Position numbers and translations under genes: made by a program. Shown here piece by piece: positions 1 through 7,905 of a stretch of DNA of 64,000 nucleotides. The notes below the pieces were generated by a model that worked only from the letters and a program-made list of their open reading frames with translations, made no database searches and was not told the origin of the DNA. This DNA comes from Streptomyces parvus (GTDB taxonomy: Bacteria > Actinomycetota > Actinomycetes > Streptomycetales > Streptomycetaceae), in assembly GCF_032121415.1 (NCBI RefSeq), contig NZ_CP135079.1:6696001-6760000 (forward strand), written 5' to 3'. Positions within the stretch are counted from its first letter, which is position 1. Every line of letters begins with the position of its first letter.

Positions 1-596
1 GCGACCAGGTCGGCGACGCGCTCGACCTCGGAGAGGATGTGCGAGGAGAGCAGCACGCTCTGTCCGTTGTCCCGGGCCTCCTCGACGGTGCTGAGGAACA
101 CCTGCTGCATCAACGGGTCGAGTCCGTTGGTCGGTTCGTCCAGGATCAGCAGCTCCGGCCTGGCCATGAAGGCGCCGACCAGGCCGACCTTGCGGCGGTT
201 GCCGGTGGAGAGCCCGCGCACCTTGCGCGAGGGGTCGACCCCGAACCGCTGGACCAGATCGTCCCGGTGGGCGGTGTCCGTCAGCCCCCGCAGCCGCCCC
301 CAGGACGCCAGTGTCTGCCCGATCGTCAGCCGGTCGTCCAGCCGCAGTTCGCCCGGGAGGTAGCCGATGCGCCCGCGGACCTCGGGGTCGGTCGGGTCCT
401 GGCCGAGCACCCGGACCTGGCCGGAGGTGGGCCGGGACAGGCCCATGAGCATCCGGATCGTGGTGCTCTTGCCCGCCCCGTTGGGTCCCAGGTATCCGTA
501 GACCACGCCTTGGGGGACCGTCAGGTTCAGACGGCTCAACGCGGTGAAGTCACCGAACTTCTTGGTGACGTCCGTACATTCGATGAGAGGGGTCAC
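1..596 (-). CDS. ABC transporter ATP-binding protein (C-terminus outside window)
   Basis: This is the nucleotide-binding subunit of an ABC exporter of the DrrA/CcmA type. The GTG start gives VTPLIECTDVTKKFGDFTAL. Walker A GPNGAGKST lies at about residues 37-45, Walker B with the D-loop reads LILDEPTNGLD, and the H-loop region reads LLSSHILSE. The signature motif is LSTGN instead of LSGGQ, as in many drug or antibiotic exporters of this group. About 198 codons are visible and the rest, including any C-terminal extension, lies beyond base 1. The membrane partner would be expected just outside the window. A palindrome upstream (690-704) may bind its regulator. The family call is firm; the substrate cannot be read from the sequence. 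Confidence 0.9.
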   Translation of the reverse strand, partial: MTPLIECTDVTKKFGDFTALSRLNLTVPQGVVYGYLGPNGAGKSTTIRMLMGLSRPTSGQVRVLGQDPTDPEVRGRIGYLPGELRLDDRLTIGQTLASWGRLRGLTDTAHRDDLVQRFGVDPSRKVRGLSTGNRRKVGLVGAFMARPELLILDEPTNGLDPLMQQVFLSTVEEARDNGQSVLLSSHILSEVERVADLV

Positions 597-689
597 GTCT
601 CTTCTGCTCTCCTCTTGCGCCCACGGCTCGTGCGTCCAGGGTCGGCCGGGGTCGTCCGGCGGGCATCGGGGGTGGGGGGCAGTGACAGG

Positions 690-704
690 TGTACGGTACG
701 TACA
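690..704. promoter_or_regulatory. Palindrome TGTACGGTACGTACA upstream of the ABC ATPase gene
   Basis: Six-base arms TGTACG and CGTACA are separated by three bases in the AT-richer stretch before the ABC gene. The size and position suit a TetR- or PadR-type operator, a usual control for drug-exporter operons. No matching regulator gene is in the window, so the assignment is inference. Confidence 0.45.
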
Positions 705-811
705 GCACATTCACTGATTACTGAATCTGATCAACAGACTAACGGGGTGGTTCACCTGCTGCAACGAAGCGCCCACCGGCGGTGGCGCGAAAGGCTCCTG
801 TCGCGGGGTGT

Positions 812-1603
812 TCAGGACGGGGTGGGCCCGGGGGGAGCCGGTTCGCGGTTCGCGGCCGAGGCGGCCTGCCACCAGTAGCCGTTCTCCACCCCGAGCGCGC
901 TCGTGCGGTCCAGATGCCCGGAGTCCCGCAACAGCCGGACCCCCGCAGCCAGGAGCGCCGGATCTCCGGCGGCCACCGACGCCGCCAGCTCCCGCGCCGC
1001 TGCGAGCGCCTCGCCGTCGGGAACCGTGCGCTCCACCGCGCCGAGCCGGGCGAGTTCGTCCGCCCGTACGCGCTCACCGGGTATCAGCAGCATCCGGGCC
1101 GCCACCCCGCGCCCGGCCCGGCGCAGCAGCGAGTGGACCGCCCCGCCGCCCGGCACCGCACCCACACCGAGCTCCGGGAGCCCGAACAGGGCGCCCTCCC
1201 CGGCCACCACCAGATCGCAGGCCAGGGCCAGTTCGAGCCCGCCCCCGAGCGCGTACCCCTCCACGGCCGCGACCACGGGGAAGGGGGCCGCGTGCAACGC
1301 CTCGAAGACCGTGCGGAAGTGGGCCCGCCGTACCGCGCGGCGGGACAGATCGCGCCAGTCGGGTTCCCGGGTGTCCGCGCCGCTGGAGAAGGTCCCACCG
1401 GCCCCGGTGAGCACCAACGCACCCGGAGACCCGCTCTTCGCCTTTGTCAACTGTATTAATTCAGCCGCGAGTTGCTCCAGCATTGCGGTGGACATCGCAT
1501 TGCGGCGGTGCGGGCGGCACAGCGTGAGAGTGACCACCCGCCCGTTGTGCTCGACCAGGAGCGGGCTCGCCGCTGGTTCGGGTGCGGTCGGTGAAGGGGT
1601 CAT
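812..1603 (-). CDS. Enoyl-CoA hydratase/isomerase family protein, with a TTA codon
   Basis: A 263-residue crotonase-fold protein, the usual size for the family. The oxyanion-hole region AGGTFSSGADTRE (about residues 68-80) and the EGYALGGGLELALACDLVVA helix are plain. The second catalytic position, in LPELGVGAVPGGG, keeps the usual Glu. Its ATG overlaps the stop of the upstream LuxR-type gene as ATGA, so the two are probably translated together. Codon 49 is TTA (bases 1457-1459), followed by rare ATA and, shortly after, TTG and ACA. This makes the protein a candidate for bldA control during differentiation. The substrate is unknown; a role in acyl-CoA turnover or a secondary-metabolite side branch is possible. 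Confidence 0.9.
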   Translation of the reverse strand: MTPSPTAPEPAASPLLVEHNGRVVTLTLCRPHRRNAMSTAMLEQLAAELIQLTKAKSGSPGALVLTGAGGTFSSGADTREPDWRDLSRRAVRRAHFRTVFEALHAAPFPVVAAVEGYALGGGLELALACDLVVAGEGALFGLPELGVGAVPGGGAVHSLLRRAGRGVAARMLLIPGERVRADELARLGAVERTVPDGEALAAARELAASVAAGDPALLAAGVRLLRDSGHLDRTSALGVENGYWWQAASAANREPAPPGPTPS

Positions 1604-2214
1604 CCGCAGGGCCTCAGCATTCTGAACAGCTCCTTGCGCCCGGATACGCCCACCTTGTGGAAGACCCGGCTCGCGTAGTTCTTGACGGTCTGCTGGGTGA
1701 GGCAGAGCTCCTGGGCGATCTCTTCGTTGGAGCGCCGACGGAGTAAGAGGCCGAGGATCTCCTCCTCACGCCCGCTCAGCTTCCACGCGCCTGACGACCC
1801 GGTCTTCCGGGTCTCCGGTGGTGGCTCGTCCGCGCCCAGATGCCAGAAGCCGCGTCCACTCAGCACCTCGTGCAGTCCCTTGACGATGGACTCGGGCGGG
1901 CACGACTCGTGGACGAACCCGGCGGCCCCGCCCCTGATGCTGTCCACCACGCTGCGGGGGGCGTTGTCCCTGCTGTAGAGGATGACGCGGGTGCCGCTCC
2001 AGTACGCAAGGTTGCCGAGGACCTCCTGCCACTGCTCGTACTCCACGAGTGCCACGTCGGGCCGGCCGCCGGGGAGGCTGCCGACCGCGGTCGGGTGGGG
2101 GCAGCCCCCCAGTACGGTGACGCTCGGATCACCCCGGAACAGATCGAGGATCGCCTTGCGTATCAAAGGTGACGAGTGCAGGACCACCAGTCCGCGTCCG
2201 CCCGTCTCGGCCAT
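1600..2214 (-). CDS. LuxR/NarL-type regulator with atypical receiver domain
   Basis: The start chosen is MAETGGRGLVVLHSS, because GAGGGG precedes this ATG at good spacing; an in-frame ATG lies further upstream. The protein is about 204 residues. The N-terminal part looks like a response-regulator receiver fold, and the C-terminal 65 residues form a GerE/LuxR helix-turn-helix (LSGREEEILGLLLRRRSNEE and LTQQTVKNYASRVFHKVGV). Where receivers carry the phosphorylated Asp after beta-3, this one reads VALVEYEQW, so it has Glu. It therefore probably does not signal by ordinary phosphorylation. No sensor kinase gene adjoins it. It ends in an ATGA overlap with the enoyl-CoA hydratase gene, which is likely its target or partner. 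Confidence 0.85.
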   Translation of the reverse strand: MAETGGRGLVVLHSSPLIRKAILDLFRGDPSVTVLGGCPHPTAVGSLPGGRPDVALVEYEQWQEVLGNLAYWSGTRVILYSRDNAPRSVVDSIRGGAAGFVHESCPPESIVKGLHEVLSGRGFWHLGADEPPPETRKTGSSGAWKLSGREEEILGLLLRRRSNEEIAQELCLTQQTVKNYASRVFHKVGVSGRKELFRMLRPCG

Positions 2215-3249
2215 ACCAGAACCCCTCGTACTTCCAGCGCGGCGGGTGACGCCGCGTGTCGTTCGGCATGTTGTGAATGTGTTGAACCGCACTCGCGAGA
2301 TGACGCCCGTGCCGCGGACGGGAAGTCCGCTCCGGTGTGGCGGAGGGCGGAACTGCGGAGCGCGCGGGCACGCGACCGTATTGATGCCGGGATACCGCCG
2401 AGTATTCAGGCGGAAATCCCATTCCGGGTCGGCGCTTATTACCGACGCGTAGAAAACCTGCGTGGACAGATAATTCCCAGTGAAGGACGCACCCGGCCGG
2501 CTTCCGGTTCCACTTTCGCGGGCCTTTGATTCCTCGTCTGGCTGTGCACGTTAAGGCTCTGTGACATCCTCGGGAACAGCGGGCCGGGGGTGTGTCCCCG
2601 GCGCCGCGGCAGGCGGGACCGGTCCGGATCGCGGTGGTTCGGTGCGGTCATCCACCTGGTCCCGCAGGTGTCGCGTAACCGTGAGAGGTTAGCTGGCTGA
2701 GGCACGGCTTCCTCCCCCTGGTGGTGCGTTCCAGCCGGTGGCCGATCAAGGCCGCACGGGGTGAACCAAAACGAGAGTTCGGGCCCCGAATCCGTGCCAA
2801 CACTAACCGCAGAGCCTCCACTTGTCACGCAGCGGATTTTTACCCGGCGGTCAAGAATATCCGCCGGTAATTGACGCATCCTTTGTTCCTGGATGCGCTT
2901 TGCGAGCACTGTCCGGCATCCGGCCCTGCGCCGGGGATGTCCGCATTCACCCGGGCGAGGAGGCCCCGTAGCGGCGTGATGGGCTGTCGACGGCCCCAGG
3001 GCGCGTCGAGGGCGGTCGCTCGTGCGGTGCTCCTGAGCCTCCGATGCCGACGGTCCGCCGGCCGTGAGCGACCACACGGCGCACAGGCCCGCGAAGGCGG
3101 GACGCCTCGCCGTCGGGGCCCGCCGAGCTGGGGAGACCCGGCGCAACCTCGCCCGAGCGGGCAGGCTCGAAGCGGGTGGCTTGAAATGTTCAGGGGCGGG
3201 TATGCGGTTTCCGCGGCTGCGGGGCGCAGCTGACGAGAACGGGGTACTC
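2215..3249. other. About 1 kb without a supportable gene
   Basis: This gap separates the divergent LuxR-type and RsbW-like genes. It is richer in A and T than its surroundings, for example around 2820-2890. Two small hairpins are visible: CCGGCGG/CCGCCGG at 2844-2867 and GCATCC/GGATGC at 2876-2896. Long open frames here show no recognisable domain and look like high-GC artefacts. Promoters for both flanking genes, or a small RNA, could lie here, but I cannot point to one with confidence. Confidence 0.5.
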
Positions 3250-3741
3250 ATGCAACGGCTGACAGCTCACGAGGGCACGGACCGGCGACGGCTGGAGGTC
3301 ACCACGGCCACCGTGCGAAGCAGCGCTGCGTACGAGATGACCTCGGGTGATATCGGTCGGGCGCGCAGCTTCGTACGGGAGTTCCTCTCCACGGGCCAGT
3401 CGCAGCACGGGTGGGCGGTGTCCGGGCGGGCGATGGACGTCGCTCAGCTGGTGGTCAGCGAGCTCGCCACGAACGTGTGCAAGTACGCCCCGGGTCCCTG
3501 CCTGCTCGACGTCGAGTCCGCCGGGACCATGCTGAGCATCATGATGTGGGACTCCGGCGCCGTCCTGCCTGCTCCTTCGCCTGCTGATCCGGCCAGGATC
3601 GGCCGGCACGGGCTGGAGCTCGTTCTCGGGGTCTGTCAGAGCTTCGAGCTCCGCCGGGAAGCTGTCGGCAAGCGTGTGTGCGTACAGATCGCCCTGCAGG
3701 ACAGCGCCGACGAAAGCCCTTCGGGCCGGACTGCCTGGTAA
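3250..3741 (+). CDS. RsbW-like ATP-binding (anti-sigma/regulatory kinase) protein
   Basis: Starting at MQRLTAHEGTD the protein is 163 residues. It is a single HATPase_c_2 domain of the kind found in many Streptomyces anti-sigma-factor-like proteins. The N-box reads VVSELATNVCKYAP, with the ATP-binding Asn in a slightly altered ELxxNxxxYA setting. The G1-like segment is MMWDSGAVLPAP and the G2-like segment is GRHGLELVLGVCQSFELR. Members bind sigma factors, anti-sigma antagonists or other regulators. No sigma factor or STAS antagonist is adjacent, so its partner is unknown. Longer in-frame starts exist from about 3064 but lack conserved sequence. Confidence 0.8.
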   Translation: MQRLTAHEGTDRRRLEVTTATVRSSAAYEMTSGDIGRARSFVREFLSTGQSQHGWAVSGRAMDVAQLVVSELATNVCKYAPGPCLLDVESAGTMLSIMMWDSGAVLPAPSPADPARIGRHGLELVLGVCQSFELRREAVGKRVCVQIALQDSADESPSGRTAW

Positions 3742-3752
3742 GCCGGTGCCCA

Positions 3753-3780
3753 CCGAGCCGAGGGGCGCCCTTCGGCTCGG
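3753..3780. terminator. Hairpin between convergent genes
   Basis: Nine-base arms CCGAGCCGA and TCGGCTCGG enclose a ten-base GC-rich loop, between the stop of the RsbW-like gene and the stop of the convergent esterase gene. It can serve either direction. There is no U-run, as is usual in Streptomyces. Confidence 0.6.
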
Positions 3781-3810
3781 CCCACGCGGTCGTCGGCCGC
3801 CGGTTGGCGC

Positions 3811-4812
3811 TCAAGCCCCGGGGGCGGGTGCGCCCGACCCGGGTTCGGGCCGCCGGGAAGCCCCGCCCAGCGCCCGGCGCAGCACCGCGATCTGTTCGCG
3901 GGCCGCCCGGCGCGGCAGCGCGAGGTGGGGGAGCGTGCCGTCGAACCCGTGGAACGCGCCCGGCCACAGATGGAACTCGGTCGACACCCCCGCCTCGATC
4001 AGGCGCAGCGCGTACCGCGCGCACTCGTCGCGGAAGACCTCCAGCTCCCCCACGTCGACGTACGCCGGAGGGAGCCCCGACAGATCGGTCGCGCGGGCGG
4101 GCGCGGCATACGGGGGTACCTCGTCGCCTCCCGCGCGTGGGCCGAGCAGGGCCGCCCAGCCGTAGAGGTTGTTGGCGCGGGGCCAGGTGACCGCCTCGGT
4201 GAACTCCCGGCTGGAATGAGTGGTGTTGCGGTCGTCCAGCATCGGGCAGAGCAGCAACTGGAAAGCCAGCTCGGGGCCGCCGCTGTCCCGGGCCAGCAGG
4301 GCGGTGGCGGCCGCCAGCCCGCCGCCCGCGCTGATCCCCCCGATCGCCAGGCGCCCGGGGTCGATCCGCAGAGGCTCTGCCTGGTCCGCCGCCCACCGCA
4401 GGGCGCGGTAGCAGTCCTCCACGGCTCCGGGATAGGGGTGTTCGGGCGCCAGCCGGTAGTCCACCGAGACCACGACGCAGTCCGCCCCCAGGGCGTACGC
4501 GGAGACCCGGGCGTCGTCCATCTCGGGAGAGCCCAGCACCATGCCCCCGCCGTGCACCCACAGCAGACAGGGCAGCAGGCGGGAGCCCACCGCCCGTGAC
4601 CGGTAGGTCCGGACCCGGAGCGGAGTGGGGCCCGGCAGCTGATGGTCGGTCACCACCACGCCCTCGGCGGGCGGGGCCACGGGCCGCGCGGCGCGTTCGG
4701 CCCGCAGCGCGGGCAGTTCCTCGTACGGCAGGCCGTGGAGAACCGTGGCCGGCGGCGGGTCGGCCGCGAGCGCTGCCGCCATCTCGGGGTCCAGGTTGGG
4801 GTGGTGGGGCAT
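3811..4812 (-). CDS. Alpha/beta-hydrolase, hormone-sensitive-lipase-type esterase
   Basis: A 333-residue protein starting MPHHPNLDPEMAAAL. It has the HGGG oxyanion motif (WVHGGGMVLGS) and the nucleophile elbow GISAGG with the catalytic Ser. The acid residue falls in the DVGELEVFRDE segment and the catalytic His in WPGAFHGF. This is the bacterial HSL (family IV) esterase pattern. No signal peptide is seen, so it should act in the cytoplasm on short-chain acyl esters. It lies downstream of the glycosidase-like gene but is separated by a strong hairpin, so it may be only partly co-transcribed with the catabolic operon. Confidence 0.9.
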   Translation of the reverse strand: MPHHPNLDPEMAAALAADPPPATVLHGLPYEELPALRAERAARPVAPPAEGVVVTDHQLPGPTPLRVRTYRSRAVGSRLLPCLLWVHGGGMVLGSPEMDDARVSAYALGADCVVVSVDYRLAPEHPYPGAVEDCYRALRWAADQAEPLRIDPGRLAIGGISAGGGLAAATALLARDSGGPELAFQLLLCPMLDDRNTTHSSREFTEAVTWPRANNLYGWAALLGPRAGGDEVPPYAAPARATDLSGLPPAYVDVGELEVFRDECARYALRLIEAGVSTEFHLWPGAFHGFDGTLPHLALPRRAAREQIAVLRRALGGASRRPEPGSGAPAPGA

Positions 4813-4874
4813 GGGTGGGGCAAGCCTCCCTCGGTGCGACGCGGTCCGGGGCCCCGGGGTGCGGGGGACGCGCG

Positions 4875-4910
4875 CAGGGGTGCGCCGGACACGCGTCCGG
4901 CGCACCCCTG
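4875..4910. terminator. Perfect 16-bp stem hairpin
   Basis: The arms CAGGGGTGCGCCGGAC and GTCCGGCGCACCCCTG are fully complementary around a four-base loop. The hairpin sits directly after the stop of the glycosidase-like gene (minus strand) and before the esterase start. It most likely ends the LacI-led operon or lowers read-through into the esterase gene. Confidence 0.8.
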
Positions 4911-4921
4911 CCCTACCCACG

Positions 4922-5959
4922 TCAGCCGCGGGCCACGCAGATCGAGCCCTTGAGGCGCTCGCCCGCCTCGTAGACCATGTACGGCACACCCCGGTCCGTA
5001 CCGAAGCTGGGTGCGGCGGCCCGGCCGTTCTCCGGTGCGGCGTTGCCCGAATCGTAGAAGAGGCCGAGGTGGTTGCGGCGGGAGAAGTCGTTGCCGACCT
5101 CGGTGATCAGCATGTTTCCGCCGGTGTCCTTGCCGGTGTGGTAGACGACGTACGCCGTGTTGTTACGGGTCAGCAGGTGCGCGCCGCTGATGTTGTTCGC
5201 GCCGACGTCCGAGTGCCGGATCAACGGCTGCTGGGCGAACGTCCAGGTGCGGCCGTCCTTCGACCAGCCCCAGCCGATATCACGGCGGTTCGACTGGTTG
5301 TTGACCATGAAGAGCATCACGTACCGGGCGTCGCGCGCGGGCAGGTCGTGCCGGAACACCCGTGCGTAGGAGGTCTCGCTGGTGCCGGCCGGAAGCATGT
5401 CCCTGGTGAGCACGGTCTTGTCGTACGTGAAGTTGATGCCGTCCTTGGAACGGGCGAGGCGGGTGGTGTGGTTCTCGCCGTGGAAGTACAGCCACAGCTC
5501 CTTGACGTCCTCGTTCCACAGGACGTGCGGCGAGGAGACGTGGCTGACCTTGTAGTGCGGCTGCCAGTTGTTGGAGACGATCGGGTTCGCCGGGTACTCC
5601 GTGAACGGGCCCTCCAGCGAGTTCCCGTAGGCCAGGCAGATACCGCCGGGGGCGTCGTGCGGGGCGTAGTAGAGGTAGTAGCGGCCCAGCGGGTCGGCCA
5701 GCCGGTCGTAGACGCCTCGGATGCACGGGAAGATGATCTCGCCCGTCGGGTTGTACGTGAGCTGGGAGGGCGTCAGCAGCGGCTTCAGGTGCTTGTAGTC
5801 CGGGAAGCCGCCCGGCGCCGCCGCCGCGGGGCTCGCCGTCGCTCCGGCGGCGGCCAGTCCGGCGGTCGCCGCGATCCCGGCGACCGTCCCGCGCAGGAAG
5901 ATCCGCCGGCTCGGCCGGCCCGCGTCGGGTGTGAGGGGTGAGTCCTGGTGCTGTGTCAT
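4922..5959 (-). CDS. Tat-exported glycosidase-like beta-propeller protein
   Basis: A 345-residue protein. The N-terminus has a twin-arginine signal (SRRIFLRG at about 17-24), a hydrophobic stretch and an AAAAPGG cleavage region near residue 49. The mature part resembles five-bladed propellers of the GH43/GH117-like group, with repeated segments such as YYLYYAPHD, ELWLYFHGENHTTRLARSKDG and GWGWSKDGRTW. I cannot fix the catalytic acids with certainty, so enzymatic activity is inferred from fold resemblance. It is the last gene of the LacI-led operon, 28 bp after the permease gene, which suggests it releases the sugar-like compound that the operon imports and oxidises. Confidence 0.75.
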   Translation of the reverse strand: MTQHQDSPLTPDAGRPSRRIFLRGTVAGIAATAGLAAAGATASPAAAAPGGFPDYKHLKPLLTPSQLTYNPTGEIIFPCIRGVYDRLADPLGRYYLYYAPHDAPGGICLAYGNSLEGPFTEYPANPIVSNNWQPHYKVSHVSSPHVLWNEDVKELWLYFHGENHTTRLARSKDGINFTYDKTVLTRDMLPAGTSETSYARVFRHDLPARDARYVMLFMVNNQSNRRDIGWGWSKDGRTWTFAQQPLIRHSDVGANNISGAHLLTRNNTAYVVYHTGKDTGGNMLITEVGNDFSRRNHLGLFYDSGNAAPENGRAAAPSFGTDRGVPYMVYEAGERLKGSICVARG

Positions 5960-5987
5960 GTCGTTCTCCGTCCCGAGAAGTGATGGA

Positions 5988-7268
5988 TCACAGATAGGTG
6001 GCGGCGGTGACGCAGAAGCCGCCGAGCGCCACGGCCCAGACGTACGGCAGGGTGCGCAGCATCACCTGCTGCGGGGTCACCCCGGCGTACTGCGCGCTCC
6101 ACACGGTCTGGGTGCTGGTGGGGTCCGACACCCCGAAGACCTGGTTGTACGAGGTGGCGAGCCCCAGCACCGCGACGGCCGGGTAGATGCCCGCGGCGAT
6201 GAGGACCCCGGCGATCCCCGCGCCGAGACCGAAGACGTTCAGCGGACCCCGGTACAGGCAGAGCGGTACGAGCAGCGTGAACACCAGCACGAACAGCACC
6301 GGGTTCTGCGGGCTGACCGCCTTGACCAGCGGCTCCAACGACTCCACCGCGCCCGGCAGTTTGACCGCCGCGAGCAGGATGCCGATCGCGATGAACAGGA
6401 CCATCGGGGCCGCCGCCACCTCGAACGCCCCGTACAGGGTGCGCAGCAGCCGCTTGTTCATCTCACGCGGCCGGGTGGTGGTCAGCAGCGCGTACAGCAC
6501 GCCGGCCAGCATCGACGGCAGGATCGCCACCTCGAAGCCGAGAGCCAGCACCAGCGGCACGACCGGGGTGAGCAGGGCGTACCACGGGGCGTCGCCCAGC
6601 TGCTCACGGCGCGAAACAGGCTTCGCCGAGGCCGACTTGAGCGACCAGGCGTGTTCCACACCCCGGCGCCGCGTCTCGATCAGGACGAACAGCACGGCGG
6701 CGGCCAGTGCGAACGGGAACAGCTTCAGCATGAAGCCGCGCACCGTGGGGATGGGCAGTTCCAGCGCGGTGGAGAAGAACTGCCAGATCGGCAGCTCGAA
6801 GGGCATGCCCGCGGCGATGCCCATCAGGATGGTCCCGGCGGCGGTGACCTTGGGGATGCCGACGGCGATCATGGCCGGGATGCCGATGATCCCGGCGAGC
6901 ATCGCCGCGGGGGCCGAACCGGTGACCGTACCGACCAGTGTGGAGACCGCGAGGACGCCGAGGGCGACCACCACCGGGCGGTCCCCGCCGAACTCGACGA
7001 TCTTGCGGACCAGGGTGCCCGCGATACCCGTCTCGTCCAGCAGCTTGCCCAGCCAGGAGCCGAGCAGGATGGCGACCATCGTCGCCGCGAGCGCCGGGGC
7101 GCCCTCCTGGAGGACTGTGTCCAGAACGCTGTTCTCGCCGGTCAGCGGCGCGCCCGCGATGAAGGCGATGGCGACGGCCAGCAGGACGAGCGCGAAACCG
7201 GTGGGGAGCTTGCGGGTGAGCATCGCGGCGACACCGGCCGCCATGACAAGAAGGATGACGACGCCCAT
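5988..7268 (-). CDS. Permease of the IT/citrate-gluconate-like transporter superfamily
   Basis: A 426-residue integral membrane protein with roughly 11-12 hydrophobic segments from MGVVILLVMAAGVAAML to the C-terminus. The layout resembles secondary carriers for organic acids such as CitMHS, GntP or DcuC. Pairs of helices flank the motif GTVTGSAPAAM (about 112-122), and a second half carries YNQVFGVSDPTSTQTVW near the end, like the repeated Ser/Thr-rich substrate loops of this superfamily. It begins 4 bp after the upstream unknown gene. Its place in the operon suggests uptake of the compound handled by the oxidoreductase and HyuA-like enzyme. The exact substrate is unknown. Confidence 0.75.
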   Translation of the reverse strand: MGVVILLVMAAGVAAMLTRKLPTGFALVLLAVAIAFIAGAPLTGENSVLDTVLQEGAPALAATMVAILLGSWLGKLLDETGIAGTLVRKIVEFGGDRPVVVALGVLAVSTLVGTVTGSAPAAMLAGIIGIPAMIAVGIPKVTAAGTILMGIAAGMPFELPIWQFFSTALELPIPTVRGFMLKLFPFALAAAVLFVLIETRRRGVEHAWSLKSASAKPVSRREQLGDAPWYALLTPVVPLVLALGFEVAILPSMLAGVLYALLTTTRPREMNKRLLRTLYGAFEVAAAPMVLFIAIGILLAAVKLPGAVESLEPLVKAVSPQNPVLFVLVFTLLVPLCLYRGPLNVFGLGAGIAGVLIAAGIYPAVAVLGLATSYNQVFGVSDPTSTQTVWSAQYAGVTPQQVMLRTLPYVWAVALGGFCVTAATYL

Positions 7269-7272
7269 GGCG

Positions 7273-7905
7273 TTACTTCTCTCTTCCGTGCGGGGATCCG
7301 TGCGGGGACCCGTGCCGCGGCTCGGCCGCGGTGGCCAGCGCCGCCGTCAGCAGGAGGGGGCTGCGGCCGAGGCCGCAGACCGTGCGGGCGTGGGCATGGG
7401 CGGCGATCTCGTCGGCGCCCGCGACATGGCCGTACAGGGTGTGCCGTCCGGCGCGCAGCACGACGTGGTCCAGAGCGCGCTTGAGGCCCTTCTTCCGCGG
7501 CCCGTGGTGCAGTTGCTCGTGCACCGCCTCGTGGGCGATGGCGGCGGCCCGTACCGAACCGGCCGGGTACCAGTGCCGCCAGCCGAGCAGGTCGATCAGC
7601 TCGTCGGCGAGCGCCAGCGTGTCGGTGAACAGCTCGACGGTCGGGACCGGGCGCGAGGTGTAGCGGGCCAGCAGCCCCTTCGCCAGCCCCCCGTCGCTCT
7701 CCACGATCCGGGCCGTGGCGGCGACGGGCGGCAGCCCCGCCCCGAACGCGTCCGCCACGGCGGCCCAGTGGCGCAGCAGCTGAGGATCGCGCCGCTCGTG
7801 CGTGGGCGTGTTCCGCAGCAGCCGTACGCCGAACTCGATGTCGTCCTCGGCCTCCAGCTCCGCGATGGCCGCGCGCGCCGCCCGGTCCAGCAGGGCGGCC
7901 GTCAC
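7273..7905 (-). CDS. Unknown protein in the hydantoinase operon, with an HExxH motif
   Basis: The GTG start overlaps the stop of the hyuA-like gene as GTGA, giving 210 residues beginning VTAALLDRAARAAI. I do not recognise the family. Helix-rich sequence is suggested. The segment AIAHEAVHEQLHHG contains HEAVH, formally an HExxH zinc-site motif, and further His residues occur in the AAHAHARTVCGLG stretch. The C-terminus is a His/Pro/Gly tail with the repeat HGSPHGSPHG. Tight coupling to hyuA suggests a partner or accessory role, taking the place of the usual HyuB subunit. A metal-binding role is possible but not shown. Confidence 0.7.
   Translation of the reverse strand: MTAALLDRAARAAIAELEAEDDIEFGVRLLRNTPTHERRDPQLLRHWAAVADAFGAGLPPVAATARIVESDGGLAKGLLARYTSRPVPTVELFTDTLALADELIDLLGWRHWYPAGSVRAAAIAHEAVHEQLHHGPRKKGLKRALDHVVLRAGRHTLYGHVAGADEIAAHAHARTVCGLGRSPLLLTAALATAAEPRHGSPHGSPHGREK

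Noticed and set aside
2439..3251. A 270-codon minus-strand frame in the LuxR/RsbW gap
   Set aside because: Composition is Arg/Pro/Ser-rich without domain pattern, and no ribosome site precedes it. It is typical of chance frames in high-GC DNA.
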